Below are positions 24,041 to 33,082 of a DNA stretch of 64,000 nucleotides, piece by piece; within the stretch, counting starts at the first letter, position 1, and each line of letters starts with the position of its first letter. The stretch lies in contig CADBFO010000005.1 in the NCBI GenBank assembly GCA_902794005.1, positions 1 to 64,000 of the forward strand. Direction: 5' to 3'. Below the pieces are notes generated by a model. It saw only the letters and a list, made by a program, of their open reading frames with translations, made no database searches and was not told the origin of the DNA. Position numbers and translations under genes: made by a program. The stretch comes from an uncultured Bacteroidia bacterium (GTDB lineage Bacteria; Bacteroidota; Bacteroidia; Bacteroidales; UBA932).

Positions 24041-26695
24041 CTAACTGTTTTTGAGTTGTTTGATCTTGGCTTCCAGACTCTCGATCTTGGAAAGGGCGTC
24101 GGACTCTTTCTTGCGCTCGTTCTCGATGACGGCAGCCGGCGCATTGGCCACGAAACGCTCGTTGGAGAGTTTTCCGCGGACTCCCTGCAGGAATTTCCGG
24201 AGGTAGTCAAGGTCCTTTTCCGCTTTCTCCAGTTCTTCGGCTACGTTCACCATGCCATCCAGGGCGACGAACATTTCTATGGTGCGCACAAGGAAGCCCA
24301 CGCCCTGGGCATTGCCGAAATCCTCGACGAGGGAAAGCTCACAGCCCGCCATCTTCTCCACAACGGGAATGACATCGGCCGGGAAAGCGTTCCCCTTGAT
24401 TTTGAGTTCCAGAGACTCTTTCGGGGCGATGTTTCGCTGGCTGCGGACGCCGCGGACACCGTTGACTGCCTCCATGGCAAGCGCGAAATGCTCCAGCACA
24501 GCGGGCTCGAAGGCTTCGGCCTTGGGGGTGGCGGCATACATGATGGTCTCCCCTTCCTTGCGCGGGGCAATATCCTGCCAGAGTTCCTCCGTGATGAAAG
24601 GCATCACCGGGTGGATGAGTTTGAGAAGGGCTTCGAAATACGCAAGTGTCTGCTGATACGTGGCCTTGTCGACGGGCTGTCCGTATGCAGGCTTGATGGC
24701 CTCCAGATACCAGGAGCAATAATCGTCCCAGAAAAGTTTGTAGATGGTCATCAGGGCGTCCGAAATGCGGAATTTGCTGTAATGGTCCTCGACGAGGGCC
24801 ACTGTCTCGGAGAGTTTCGCGCGGAACCATTCAATGGCCGATGCCGCCACCGGACTCTGGGGAAGAGCCTCGTCCACGCTGAATCCTTTCACCAGGCGGT
24901 AGCTGTTCCAGATTTTATTGCAGAACGCGGCGCCCTGCTTGATCTGGGCCTCGTCGTAGAAGATATCGTTGCCGGCGCTGGAACACAGGAGCATGCCGAT
25001 ACGGACGGCATCGGCCCCATAGGTATTGATGAGGTCCAGCGGGTTGGGGCTGTTGCCCAGGGTCTTGGACATCTTGCGGCCGATCTTGTCGCGCACGATA
25101 CCGGTGAAATAGACGTTGGAGAAAGGTTCCCGGCCCATGAATTCCTCGCCGGCCATGATCATGCGGGCCACCCAGAAGAAGATGATATCCGGGCCGGTCA
25201 CAAGGTCGTTGGTGGGATAATAGTAGGCCAGGTCCTTGTTGGGCTGATGCTCCGGATGACCGGGTTTCTGCGGGTCAAAAACGGAGATGGGCCAGAGCCA
25301 GGAGCTGAACCAGGTGTCCAGCACATCTTCGTCCTGGCGAAGGTCCCGGGCCTTGAGGGAAGGGTTCTTGGCCTGTGCCTCCTTCAGTGCCTCTTCAACT
25401 GTGGGAGCCACCACGAAACTGCCGTCCGGAAGATAATAGGCCGGAATGCGCTGGCCCCACCACAACTGGCGGGAGATGCACCAGTCCCGGGCGTTTTCCA
25501 TCCAGTGACGGTAGGTATTCACATACTTCTCGGGGATGAACTGGGTGCGGCCGCTTTCCACGGTTTCCAGGGCCATCTTGGCCAAGGTGTCCATCTTGAG
25601 GAACCACTGGGCGCTGAGCTTGGGTTCGATGACGGCGTCGGTGCGCTCGGAATATCCCACCGGAGAAATATACTCTTCGGTCTTTACGAGGTTGCCGGCT
25701 TCCTCCAGCATCTTCACAATCTTCTTCCGGGCCACGAAACGGTCTTCCCCGATAAGGATTTCCGCCTTCTCGTTGAGCTTGCCGTGGTCGTCGATGATTT
25801 CCAGCACGGGCAGGTTGTGGCGGAGGCCGATTTCATAGTCGTGTACGTCGTGGGCGGGGGTTACCTTGAGGCAGCCGGTACCGAAGTCCATTTCCACGTA
25901 GTCGTCCTCGATGACGGGAATCTCCCGCTTGATGAGCGGGATGAGCACTTTCTTGCCCTTGAGCCAGAAATGCCGCTCGTCCTTGGGGTTGACGCAGATG
26001 GCCGCATCGGCCATGATGGTCTCCGGGCGGGTGGTGGCAATGACCAGGTACTTGTCCGTAGGGTTGCCGTTGCCGTCCGAAACATAGTATTTCAGATGAT
26101 AGAAATGGCTCTTGGTGTCTTTGTGGATGACTTCATCGTCGCTCACGGCGGTGAGGGCTTCCGGATCCCAGTTTACCATCCGCACGCCCTTATAAATCCA
26201 GCCTTTCCTGTAAAAATACACAAACGTGTTGATTACCGCCTCGCTCAGGGCGGGTTCCATGGTGAAGCGGGTGCGGTCCCAGTCGCAGGAGCAGCCCAGT
26301 TTGCGGAGCTGTTCCAGGATAATGCCGCCATGCTCCTCCTTCCATTCCCATGCGTGTTTGAGGAATTCCTCACGGCCGATATCTTCCTTGGAGATCCCCA
26401 TGTCCTTGAGCCGGGCCACCACCTTGCTCTCCGTGGCGATGGAAGCGTGGTCCGTACCGGGAACCCAGCAGGCATTTTTCCCATCCATGCGGGCCTTGCG
26501 GATGAGCACGTCATTGAGCGTGTTGTTGAGCACATGGCCCATATGCAGGATACCCGTCACATTCGGCGGCGGGATCACGATGGTATAGGGTTCCTTATCG
26601 TTGGGTTCGCTGTGGAAGAACTTGTGTTCCATCCAGTAGCGATACCACTTGTCTTCTACTTGGGCAGCACTGTATTTGGCGGCTAATTCTTTCAT
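24041..26695 (-). CDS. valS: Valyl-tRNA synthetase
   Basis: 884 residues. Class I signature HMGH (51-54, in ILHMGHVLNN) and KMSKTLGNSPNPLD are present; the editing domain (GTGCLKVTPAHDVHDYEIG) and the C-terminal coiled coil (LEKAEKDLDYLRKFL-like) are complete. It charges tRNA-Val in the cytosol. First gene of a seven-gene minus-strand run with very short gaps. The opposite strand carries a long open frame that is an artefact of base composition. Confidence 0.97.
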   Translation of the reverse strand: MKELAAKYSAAQVEDKWYRYWMEHKFFHSEPNDKEPYTIVIPPPNVTGILHMGHVLNNTLNDVLIRKARMDGKNACWVPGTDHASIATESKVVARLKDMGISKEDIGREEFLKHAWEWKEEHGGIILEQLRKLGCSCDWDRTRFTMEPALSEAVINTFVYFYRKGWIYKGVRMVNWDPEALTAVSDDEVIHKDTKSHFYHLKYYVSDGNGNPTDKYLVIATTRPETIMADAAICVNPKDERHFWLKGKKVLIPLIKREIPVIEDDYVEMDFGTGCLKVTPAHDVHDYEIGLRHNLPVLEIIDDHGKLNEKAEILIGEDRFVARKKIVKMLEEAGNLVKTEEYISPVGYSERTDAVIEPKLSAQWFLKMDTLAKMALETVESGRTQFIPEKYVNTYRHWMENARDWCISRQLWWGQRIPAYYLPDGSFVVAPTVEEALKEAQAKNPSLKARDLRQDEDVLDTWFSSWLWPISVFDPQKPGHPEHQPNKDLAYYYPTNDLVTGPDIIFFWVARMIMAGEEFMGREPFSNVYFTGIVRDKIGRKMSKTLGNSPNPLDLINTYGADAVRIGMLLCSSAGNDIFYDEAQIKQGAAFCNKIWNSYRLVKGFSVDEALPQSPVAASAIEWFRAKLSETVALVEDHYSKFRISDALMTIYKLFWDDYCSWYLEAIKPAYGQPVDKATYQQTLAYFEALLKLIHPVMPFITEELWQDIAPRKEGETIMYAATPKAEAFEPAVLEHFALAMEAVNGVRGVRSQRNIAPKESLELKIKGNAFPADVIPVVEKMAGCELSLVEDFGNAQGVGFLVRTIEMFVALDGMVNVAEELEKAEKDLDYLRKFLQGVRGKLSNERFVANAPAAVIENERKKESDALSKIESLEAKIKQLKNS

Positions 26696-26722
26696 AAAAC
26701 TTCACATCAATCATTTACTTTA

Positions 26723-26730
26723 CAAATGTA
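26723..26730 (-). promoter_or_regulatory. -7 element of the valS operon
   Basis: TACATTTG on the minus strand, 27 bases before the valS ATG. Divergent from the element at 26743. No T-box or other leader structure was seen in the short leader. Confidence 0.6.
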
Positions 26731-26742
26731 CGGAAAAATTGT

Positions 26743-26750
26743 TAATTTTG
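26743..26750 (+). promoter_or_regulatory. -7 element of the DUF3467-kdsC-maf operon
   Basis: TAATTTTG, 22 bases before the ATG at 26773, back to back with the valS element. Confidence 0.6.
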
Positions 26751-26772
26751 CAGAAAAGAACACAATAAAATC

Positions 26773-27114
26773 ATGGATAACAATCAAGCAAAACCCCAGA
26801 ATCAAATCAGTTTGGAACTCAAGCCCGAGATCGCGAAAGGCTCCTACTCCAACCTGGCCATCATATCCCACTCCCGCAGCGAGTTCATCATCGACTTTGC
26901 AACGACCCTCCCCGGCCTTCAAAAGCCCGAAATCGGCAACCGTATCATCATGACTCCGGAGCACGCCAAACGGCTGATGAACGCCCTTTTCGACAACATC
27001 TCCAAATATGAAGCCCAGTTCGGCGTCATCGACCTCGGCGGCAAGGGCCCCCAGCAGGGCGGCACCTTTAACCTGGCCGACTTCGGCCCGCTGGGCGGAG
27101 GGAGCAAGTCGTAA
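26773..27114 (+). CDS. DUF3467 domain protein
   Basis: 113 residues, short and conserved in Bacteroidota. The core SNLAIISHSRSEFIIDF followed by KPEIGNRIIMTPEHAKRLMNAL is the DUF3467 pattern; the C-terminal tail is Gly-rich. Function unknown; cytosolic. It leads an operon, with kdsC beginning 1 base after its stop. Confidence 0.85.
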   Translation: MDNNQAKPQNQISLELKPEIAKGSYSNLAIISHSRSEFIIDFATTLPGLQKPEIGNRIIMTPEHAKRLMNALFDNISKYEAQFGVIDLGGKGPQQGGTFNLADFGPLGGGSKS

Positions 27115-27115
27115 G

Positions 27116-27640
27116 ATGACAGAACTGGCAAAAATCAAAGCGTTCGCCTTTGACATTGACGGCGTCGCCACGGACGGCGGCGTTTTCTGCGACGGCGACG
27201 GAGACCTCCTGCGCACCTATGACGCCAAGGACGGCTTTGCCATCCGTATGGCCGTGATGCATGGTTATCCCGTGGCTGTTATCACCGGCGGCAGCTCGGA
27301 AAGCATCCGTAAACGCATGGTTACCAGCGGCATAAAGGCGGAAGACGTTTTTCTGCACTGTCGGGACAAACGGGAGCAGTTCGCCCGGTTCTGTTCACGC
27401 TACGGCCTGGACCCTTCGGAGGTGATGTACTTCGGAGACGACGTCCCGGACATCGACGTGCTTCAAGCCTGCGGCTGCGGAGTCTGCCCTTCGGACGCGG
27501 TGGAACAGGTGAAGGAGATCGCCGATTGGGTTTCCTCCCGGCCGGGCGGAAAAGGTTGCCTTCGAGAGTGCATTGAAACCACCCTTCGCACCCATGGGAA
27601 ATGGACATTCGACCCGGTTCTGTACAAACAAAAGTTTTAG
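27116..27640 (+). CDS. kdsC: 3-deoxy-D-manno-octulosonate-8-phosphate phosphatase (KdsC-type HAD)
   Basis: 174 residues from the ATG at 27116. The HAD motif I FDIDGVATDG (D13, D15), motif II VITGG, and motif III/IV region YFGDDVPDID match the small C0-type tetrameric KdsC phosphatases. It removes phosphate from KDO-8-P for lipopolysaccharide inner core. The Leu usual in DVDGVLTDG is Ala here, a mild change. Operon with DUF3467 and maf. Confidence 0.88.
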   Translation: MTELAKIKAFAFDIDGVATDGGVFCDGDGDLLRTYDAKDGFAIRMAVMHGYPVAVITGGSSESIRKRMVTSGIKAEDVFLHCRDKREQFARFCSRYGLDPSEVMYFGDDVPDIDVLQACGCGVCPSDAVEQVKEIADWVSSRPGGKGCLRECIETTLRTHGKWTFDPVLYKQKF

Positions 27641-27643
27641 GAC

Positions 27644-28249
27644 ATGGACCTGAAAGGAAAGCATATCATCCTGGGCAGCAATTCCCCGAGGAGAAAGGAA
27701 TTGCTGAAAGGACTTGATATTGATTTTGAAGTAGATACAGGCAATAATTTCGAGGAACACTTTAACACTGATGTTCCGTTCGGCCAAGTCCCCCGCCTCA
27801 TGTCCGTCGGCAAATCCCACGGCTTTCACAGGCCCTTGGCCGAGAACGAGATTCTCATCACGGCCGACACCATGGTCATCCTTCCGCCACAGGAAGGCCG
27901 CCCGGGAGAAATCCTCGGCAAACCCAAAGACCGGGAAGATGCCGTCCGGATGCTCCGGGACCTCTCCGGCAGGGCGCACCATGTCACGACGGCTGTTACC
28001 CTCAGGGACAGCCGGGGCGAGGAGACCTTCGACGTAACCACGCAGGTGTGGTTCAAGGCCCTCTCCGAAGAAGAAATCACCTATTACGTAGATACTTACA
28101 GACCTTTTGACAAAGCGGGAGCCTACGCCATCCAGGAGTGGATCGGCCATATCGGCATCACCCGCATCGAGGGTTCTTATTTCAATGTGGTGGGCTTCCC
28201 CGTCCAGCGGGTCTATGAAGCCTTAATGCGCCGCCTTTCTACGCCCTGA
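27644..28249 (+). CDS. maf: Maf-family nucleotide pyrophosphatase
   Basis: 201 residues. The N-terminal LGSNSPRRKELL motif and the later ADTMVILP, GKPKDREDA and DKAGAYAIQEW blocks are diagnostic. Maf proteins hydrolyse dTTP/UTP or modified nucleotides and can delay septation. It follows kdsC by 3 bases. Its last 27 bases overlap the convergent ThrE-like gene. Confidence 0.93.
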   Translation: MDLKGKHIILGSNSPRRKELLKGLDIDFEVDTGNNFEEHFNTDVPFGQVPRLMSVGKSHGFHRPLAENEILITADTMVILPPQEGRPGEILGKPKDREDAVRMLRDLSGRAHHVTTAVTLRDSRGEETFDVTTQVWFKALSEEEITYYVDTYRPFDKAGAYAIQEWIGHIGITRIEGSYFNVVGFPVQRVYEALMRRLSTP

Positions 28250-29503
28250 GAACCAGCGCTGGGGCAGTTCCATGGCCAGGATGATGCCCAGTACGATGGA
28301 AATGGCCACTTTTACCGCCACAAAGCCGTAATGGGAAGAAAGGGCCAACTCCCCTGCCGTAAGGTAGTAGGAGAACCAGAACAGACCGGCACCGGGCACC
28401 AGCGGGAAAATACCGCAGATGATGAAGACCTGTGCCGGGCAGCGCGTGGGGACGGCGGCAAAGCGGGACAGCAGACACACCATCACCGCAGCGAAAAGGG
28501 TTGAAATGGGGGCCGAAAAATGTCCGAAACGCAGGGCCAGCAGATACACCATCCATCCCATGACTCCAACAAATCCGGACACCAGGTACTGTTCTTTGTC
28601 CACAGTATAAAGGACGGCAAAACCCCAAGTGCCGCCAAAGGCGCCCAAAGCCTGCCAGAAAAAGCCGGAAGTCTCCGGGCTCAGCGTCACGCCCGGCAGG
28701 TCGATAAGCCCGCCGAACAGCCATCCGTCCAGCATGAAGGCCACCGAAACGCCCAAAGCAATGCAGAAAAAGCCCAATAAGGCATCCGTCAGTCGCGTGA
28801 GGCCCGCCAAATGGTCGGAATTGGCCAGATCCCTCACGCCGTTGGTGAAAGCGACACCGGGGACCAGCGGCATGATGGCGCCCACGATGATATTGCTGAG
28901 GCTTTCCCCCAGTCCAAGCCGCCAGAAAGTGATGCTGAAAAGCATCACCACCAGCGCATTGCACATGGCACCCACAATCTTGGACAGGTAGCGGTTGCTC
29001 ACATAGAGGATGAACACATACAGCAGCAAGCCCGCCAGGGTGGCGGCCAGGCAGTCGGCCCACCCGCCGCCGAAGATAATGGCAAAACCGCCCGAGGCGA
29101 TACCGGAAGCCAGAATTTGCAGCCAGCCGGGCTTTCTGGGCAGTTGCTTGATTGCGGCCAGACACTCCCGGGCCTCCCGGACCGTATATTTCCCTTGGGA
29201 GATCTCGTAACTGAGCCGGTTCACGGCGGTTACTTTATTGAGCTGGGAACCCCGGATGGGGATGAAATCGATATTGGCATAGGTGGATGCCTGTCCGCCG
29301 GATTTTTCCACCTTTCCGGCTTTTCCGGAAGTGAAGATTCCGTTGGACACAATGAAAAAATTCTTCGAATCCACTCCGTAATGCGTACAGATACGGGCCA
29401 TAATGTCTTCGACGCGGGCAATCTCGGCCCCGTTTTCCAGAAGGATATGACCGGCTTCCGAAGCCAGTTCCAGCACATGGGTGAAATCTTCTCTTTTTTC
29501 CAT
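28223..29503 (-). CDS. Threonine/serine exporter family protein (ThrE type)
   Basis: 426 residues from the ATG at 29501-29503. The N-terminal half carries the ThrE motif (LLENGAEIARVEDIM, then VSNGIFTS) and the first membrane bundle; a second bundle follows, so both parts that are separate proteins in some bacteria are fused. Roughly ten hydrophobic segments. Likely inner-membrane amino-acid export. The -7 element lies only 4 bases before the start codon, suggesting a leaderless mRNA. Confidence 0.85.
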   Translation of the reverse strand: MEKREDFTHVLELASEAGHILLENGAEIARVEDIMARICTHYGVDSKNFFIVSNGIFTSGKAGKVEKSGGQASTYANIDFIPIRGSQLNKVTAVNRLSYEISQGKYTVREARECLAAIKQLPRKPGWLQILASGIASGGFAIIFGGGWADCLAATLAGLLLYVFILYVSNRYLSKIVGAMCNALVVMLFSITFWRLGLGESLSNIIVGAIMPLVPGVAFTNGVRDLANSDHLAGLTRLTDALLGFFCIALGVSVAFMLDGWLFGGLIDLPGVTLSPETSGFFWQALGAFGGTWGFAVLYTVDKEQYLVSGFVGVMGWMVYLLALRFGHFSAPISTLFAAVMVCLLSRFAAVPTRCPAQVFIICGIFPLVPGAGLFWFSYYLTAGELALSSHYGFVAVKVAISIVLGIILAMELPQRWFSGRRKAAH

Positions 29504-29507
29504 GGCG

Positions 29508-29515
29508 CAAAAATA
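29508..29515 (-). promoter_or_regulatory. -7 element of the ThrE-like gene, 4 bases before ATG
   Basis: TATTTTTG on the minus strand, four bases (CGCC) before the ATG. No upstream -33 TTTG was seen. Mirrors the element of mutY at 29529. Confidence 0.5.
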
Positions 29516-29528
29516 CGCAAAAAATAAG

Positions 29529-29536
29529 TATTTTTG
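29529..29536 (+). promoter_or_regulatory. -7 element of mutY, 5 bases before ATG
   Basis: TATTTTTG followed by five bases and the ATG at 29542; leaderless transcript expected. Confidence 0.5.
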
Positions 29537-29541
29537 TGCCG

Positions 29542-30540
29542 ATGAACGACTTTTCACAACGGATTTTGGACTGGTATGCAGAAAACGCCCGGGATCTTCC
29601 CTGGCGCCGTACGCAGGACCCGTATGCCGTCTGGCTCAGCGAAATCATCCTCCAGCAAACCAGAATCGCGCAGGGGACGACCTATTGGCAGCGTTTCATG
29701 GAGCGCTTCCCTACCGTTCAGGACCTGGCCGAAGCCAGCGAAGACGAAGTCCTGCGCCTCTGGGAGGGTCTCGGATACTATTCCCGCGCCAGGAACCTTC
29801 ACGCGGCCGCCCGGCAGATTGTCGCCCGGGGTGCCTTTCCGGACACCCTGGAGGGCATCCGTTCCCTCAAAGGAGTGGGAGACTATACGGCGGCAGCCAT
29901 CGGCTCCATCTGCTTCGGCATCCCCGCCGCCGTTGTGGACGGCAATGTGTACCGCGTGCTGGCCCGCCATTTCGGCATCTCCACTCCGGTGGGCACTACG
30001 GAGGCCAAAAAGGAATTCACCCTCCTGGCAGACAAACTGCTGCCGGAAAAGGAAGCTTCGGCCTTCAACCAGGGCATGATGGATTTCGGAGCCCTCCAGT
30101 GTACGCCGCAGCATCCTGACTGCCTCAGCTGTCCCCTGCAGGCAAGTTGCGATGCCTTCCGGACCGGCCGGACCCATCTTCTGCCGCTGAAAAAGACGGC
30201 GGCCAAGCCCCGGGAACAGCGGCTCAGCTACGTCTATGTCCGATTGGACGGAGAGACGGCCATTCGCCGCCGCGGCCCCGGAGACATCTGGCAAGGCCTC
30301 TATGAACCGCTGGTCCCGGATCCGGAACGCCTGCGCGAAGCCTCGCCCGTCCTGCTGAAAGCCGGCGTGAAACACCAGCTCACCCACCGCACCATCCTGG
30401 CCGATTTTTACCTCTGGGAGCCCTCTTCCCGGCCGGAACTGCCCGAAGGCTACAAATGGATAAAAGAAGCGGAGCTTGACAACTACGCCAAGCCCCGCCT
30501 GTTTGAACTGCTGCTGGAAACTATTCAGGCGTTTCCTTGA
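29542..30540 (+). CDS. mutY: A/G-specific adenine DNA glycosylase
   Basis: 332 residues. The catalytic region LPWRRTQDPYAVWLSEIILQ, the helix-hairpin-helix LKGVGDYTAAAI with the catalytic Asp in VDGNVYRVLAR, and the 4Fe-4S cysteines C187, C194, C197 and C203 (C-x6-C-x2-C-x5-C) are intact. The C-terminal NUDIX-like 8-oxoG recognition domain follows. MutY removes A opposite 8-oxo-G. The chosen ATG is the one matching homologues; an ATG six bases upstream lies on the promoter element. Overlaps mscS by 20 bases at the 3' end. Confidence 0.95.
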   Translation: MNDFSQRILDWYAENARDLPWRRTQDPYAVWLSEIILQQTRIAQGTTYWQRFMERFPTVQDLAEASEDEVLRLWEGLGYYSRARNLHAAARQIVARGAFPDTLEGIRSLKGVGDYTAAAIGSICFGIPAAVVDGNVYRVLARHFGISTPVGTTEAKKEFTLLADKLLPEKEASAFNQGMMDFGALQCTPQHPDCLSCPLQASCDAFRTGRTHLLPLKKTAAKPREQRLSYVYVRLDGETAIRRRGPGDIWQGLYEPLVPDPERLREASPVLLKAGVKHQLTHRTILADFYLWEPSSRPELPEGYKWIKEAELDNYAKPRLFELLLETIQAFP

Positions 30541-33082
30541 TATATACATCGTGCTGCGGGAAAGGAATCTCGATGCCGTTGGCGTTGAAGGCATTGTAGA
30601 TGGCCTCCTTGGCGCTGGCGGCAAGGGAATAATGCACTTCCACAGCCGCAAAAAACACCACCTGGATATCGACGGAACTTTCCCCGAAATTGCGGAACCG
30701 GATGGCGATTCCCCGCTTCATGTCCACCAGGTCGCGTCCGTACTTGTCCTTCACCAGAAGCGGTTCCAGAGCCTCCCGGATAACCTGGCGGGCCTTTTCC
30801 ACATCGGTTCCGTATTTCACGCCCACCGTAAAGTTAATCATCTCATACTGATGATTCCGCGTAAGGTTCTTGAAGTTCTTGTTGAACAGGGCCGTATTGG
30901 TGAAAGCAATGATGGAACCGTCCTCGGAAGCCACCTGGGTACTCTGGTAGCTGAGGCTTTCCACCTTGCCCCGGATGCCGTCGCATTCGATGGTATCCCC
31001 CACCCGCACGCGGCCGCCCATGAGCTGCACGCCATAGAAGAAGTTGTTCAGGACATCCTTCATGGCAAAACCGACACCTGTCGTGAAACCGGTCGCCACG
31101 ATGGTTAGCGCCGATGTGGGAATCTCCAGCATCACCAAGGCAACGATGACATAAATACCCCAGCCTGCCAGGGAGATGATGTTGTTGGCCAGGTTGAAGT
31201 TGATGTCGCTCTCCTTGAACAGGGCCGGATCTTTCATCTTGTTCAGGACCGCCTTGGTTCTCCACACTTTGAAGAACGCCTTGACGGCATAGACCAGATA
31301 GCGGAAGACAAAGAAAAGGCTCACCACCATCAGCAGTTTGAAGAGGGAGAGGTTCACCACCTTGTCCACATGAAGGAACGGAATCATGAAGAACTTGGAA
31401 GCCACATTATTCAGGTTGAATACGCGGCAGGCCAGGTTCACGGCCACGGGAAGCGACCAGATTCCCAGAATGGGCAAAAGCATTTTCCTGGCCAGGTCGT
31501 AGGCCCAGGTCACTTCGATGAAAACGCCGGGGCCGGAAGAGAAGGGAAGGTGGGGATGCTTTTTGCGGTAGGCCAGGTTTCTTTCCTTGATGGTGCTCTG
31601 ATAACGGCGGGTGATTATGACGGACACCGCGACCAGAAGCTGCAACAGCATCAGCTGGAAGAACCACCATATGAGCAGCAGCAGCGACATCATCACCAGG
31701 CCGGACCAACTGACAAGCGTACTGATCACCATCACGGCGGCCGATATCCAAAGCAAGCTGCGGTCGGCATTGGGGAGAGATGCTCCCCGGCGGATATTCA
31801 CGACCAGCTGCCAGATGGCGAAAAGCAGGACGACGGGAGGGAATATGAGGTTCAGGGCGCTGTCGGGAATGAAGATGATCCGCAGGAAGATAACCAGGAA
31901 GGCCAGGATAATCAGCGGAAGGTACACCCAAACAGCATGGCGGCGTTCCTGCCGGTCCAGGCGGATGAAAATGGACAGGAAGATGGTTCCCAGCAGGAAG
32001 GCGAACTCCGCCATGATGCGGCTTGCCATCGATACGAAACTCTCGACCGAACTGTTGAAACCCGTGAAACAGAAGATGGTAAACAGTACGATTCCCGTCA
32101 GGGTGATGATCATGCCCTTGTTCTCCTGGAAAGCCGGAGTCCGGAACCAGGGCACCCAGCGGATGGTGAGCCGGGTGATCAGGTTGGCCAGGAAGATGGC
32201 CAAAACCAGCATGATGAGCATCCCGAAGGCAAACAGCCATACGATGGGGCCTTTCCAGAAGCTTTCCGTGGACAGGGTCTGTCTTCCGTACTTGGCGCCC
32301 AGATCCCGCATGGCGCGGGAGAAATAGCGGCCGAACTGTTTCAGCACCTGGAAATAATCCCGGGACCCCTGCAGGAAGACCTGTTTCTGGACAATCTGGT
32401 AACGGTCCTGCGCATAGTCATAGGCTTCCTTGAGAAGGGCGTCGGTCTCTTCGTAGGAACTGTTGTCGTTGTTGATATTCTGGATGAGGTCGGAATAGAA
32501 GGAGACAATCCGGTCCGTCATGACCAGGCAGGTGTCCCTCAGGATGGCGGTTTCCTGGTCCATGATCAGGGTGGTATCCCCCACGGCGAAGGAAGGCAGC
32601 GACAGCAGGATGGAATCCAGCACCACACCGGAGGAGTCCGTGATGGTGATGACCGGCAGCTGCAAGTCTTCTTTCACGGGAGGAATCTTGCCCAGGGCCT
32701 GGGAGAGCCGACGGTAACGGTTGTATTCCAGCTGGACAGAATTGATGATTTCCTCGTAAGGAAGCTTTTGGGTCTGGAACTCCTCGTACTGCTTGGTGGC
32801 GCTGTTGAGCGCATAGGTGAGCTCGAAGGTGTTCCCCTGCTGCTGGGAGTACATGATGACGGAGAGCTCGTTGCTCCGCTCGATGAGGTTCAGCAGTTTC
32901 TGCTGCTGTTCCTCCAGCCGCTTCTGGGAGGAGGCGTTGCGCTCCAGGCCGACGACGGTATTGAGCAGTTCCGTCTTCAGGACGCGAAGCGTCTCTTTCA
33001 GGCTCTCCTCCTTGAGTACGGCCGCGGCCGGAAGGGCCAGCAGGACCAGTAGCGATATGATGATCAGCGACCTTTTTTTCAT
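30521..33082 (-). CDS. Large MscS-family mechanosensitive channel
   Basis: 853 residues: signal peptide (about 1-22), a long periplasmic helical region to about residue 280, about eight membrane segments, then the MscS pore helix region GVGFAMKDVLNNFFYG and the beta domain with VRVGDTIECDGIRGKVE. It is the MscK/YjeP-like size class, rather than the small 286-residue MscS. Releases solutes on hypo-osmotic shock; some members need ions. The start overlaps the serB stop by 4 bases, so serB-mscS form an operon. Confidence 0.9.
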   Translation of the reverse strand: MKKRSLIIISLLVLLALPAAAVLKEESLKETLRVLKTELLNTVVGLERNASSQKRLEEQQQKLLNLIERSNELSVIMYSQQQGNTFELTYALNSATKQYEEFQTQKLPYEEIINSVQLEYNRYRRLSQALGKIPPVKEDLQLPVITITDSSGVVLDSILLSLPSFAVGDTTLIMDQETAILRDTCLVMTDRIVSFYSDLIQNINNDNSSYEETDALLKEAYDYAQDRYQIVQKQVFLQGSRDYFQVLKQFGRYFSRAMRDLGAKYGRQTLSTESFWKGPIVWLFAFGMLIMLVLAIFLANLITRLTIRWVPWFRTPAFQENKGMIITLTGIVLFTIFCFTGFNSSVESFVSMASRIMAEFAFLLGTIFLSIFIRLDRQERRHAVWVYLPLIILAFLVIFLRIIFIPDSALNLIFPPVVLLFAIWQLVVNIRRGASLPNADRSLLWISAAVMVISTLVSWSGLVMMSLLLLIWWFFQLMLLQLLVAVSVIITRRYQSTIKERNLAYRKKHPHLPFSSGPGVFIEVTWAYDLARKMLLPILGIWSLPVAVNLACRVFNLNNVASKFFMIPFLHVDKVVNLSLFKLLMVVSLFFVFRYLVYAVKAFFKVWRTKAVLNKMKDPALFKESDINFNLANNIISLAGWGIYVIVALVMLEIPTSALTIVATGFTTGVGFAMKDVLNNFFYGVQLMGGRVRVGDTIECDGIRGKVESLSYQSTQVASEDGSIIAFTNTALFNKNFKNLTRNHQYEMINFTVGVKYGTDVEKARQVIREALEPLLVKDKYGRDLVDMKRGIAIRFRNFGESSVDIQVVFFAAVEVHYSLAASAKEAIYNAFNANGIEIPFPQHDVYIKETPE

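Noticed and set aside
23837-26686. Very long open frame (949 codons) on the strand opposite valS
   Set aside because: valS is a full-length known enzyme; the opposite frame has no recognisable domain and arises from codon bias with few antisense stops. Similar shadows lie opposite the M6 protease (9370-11604), tamL and mscS.
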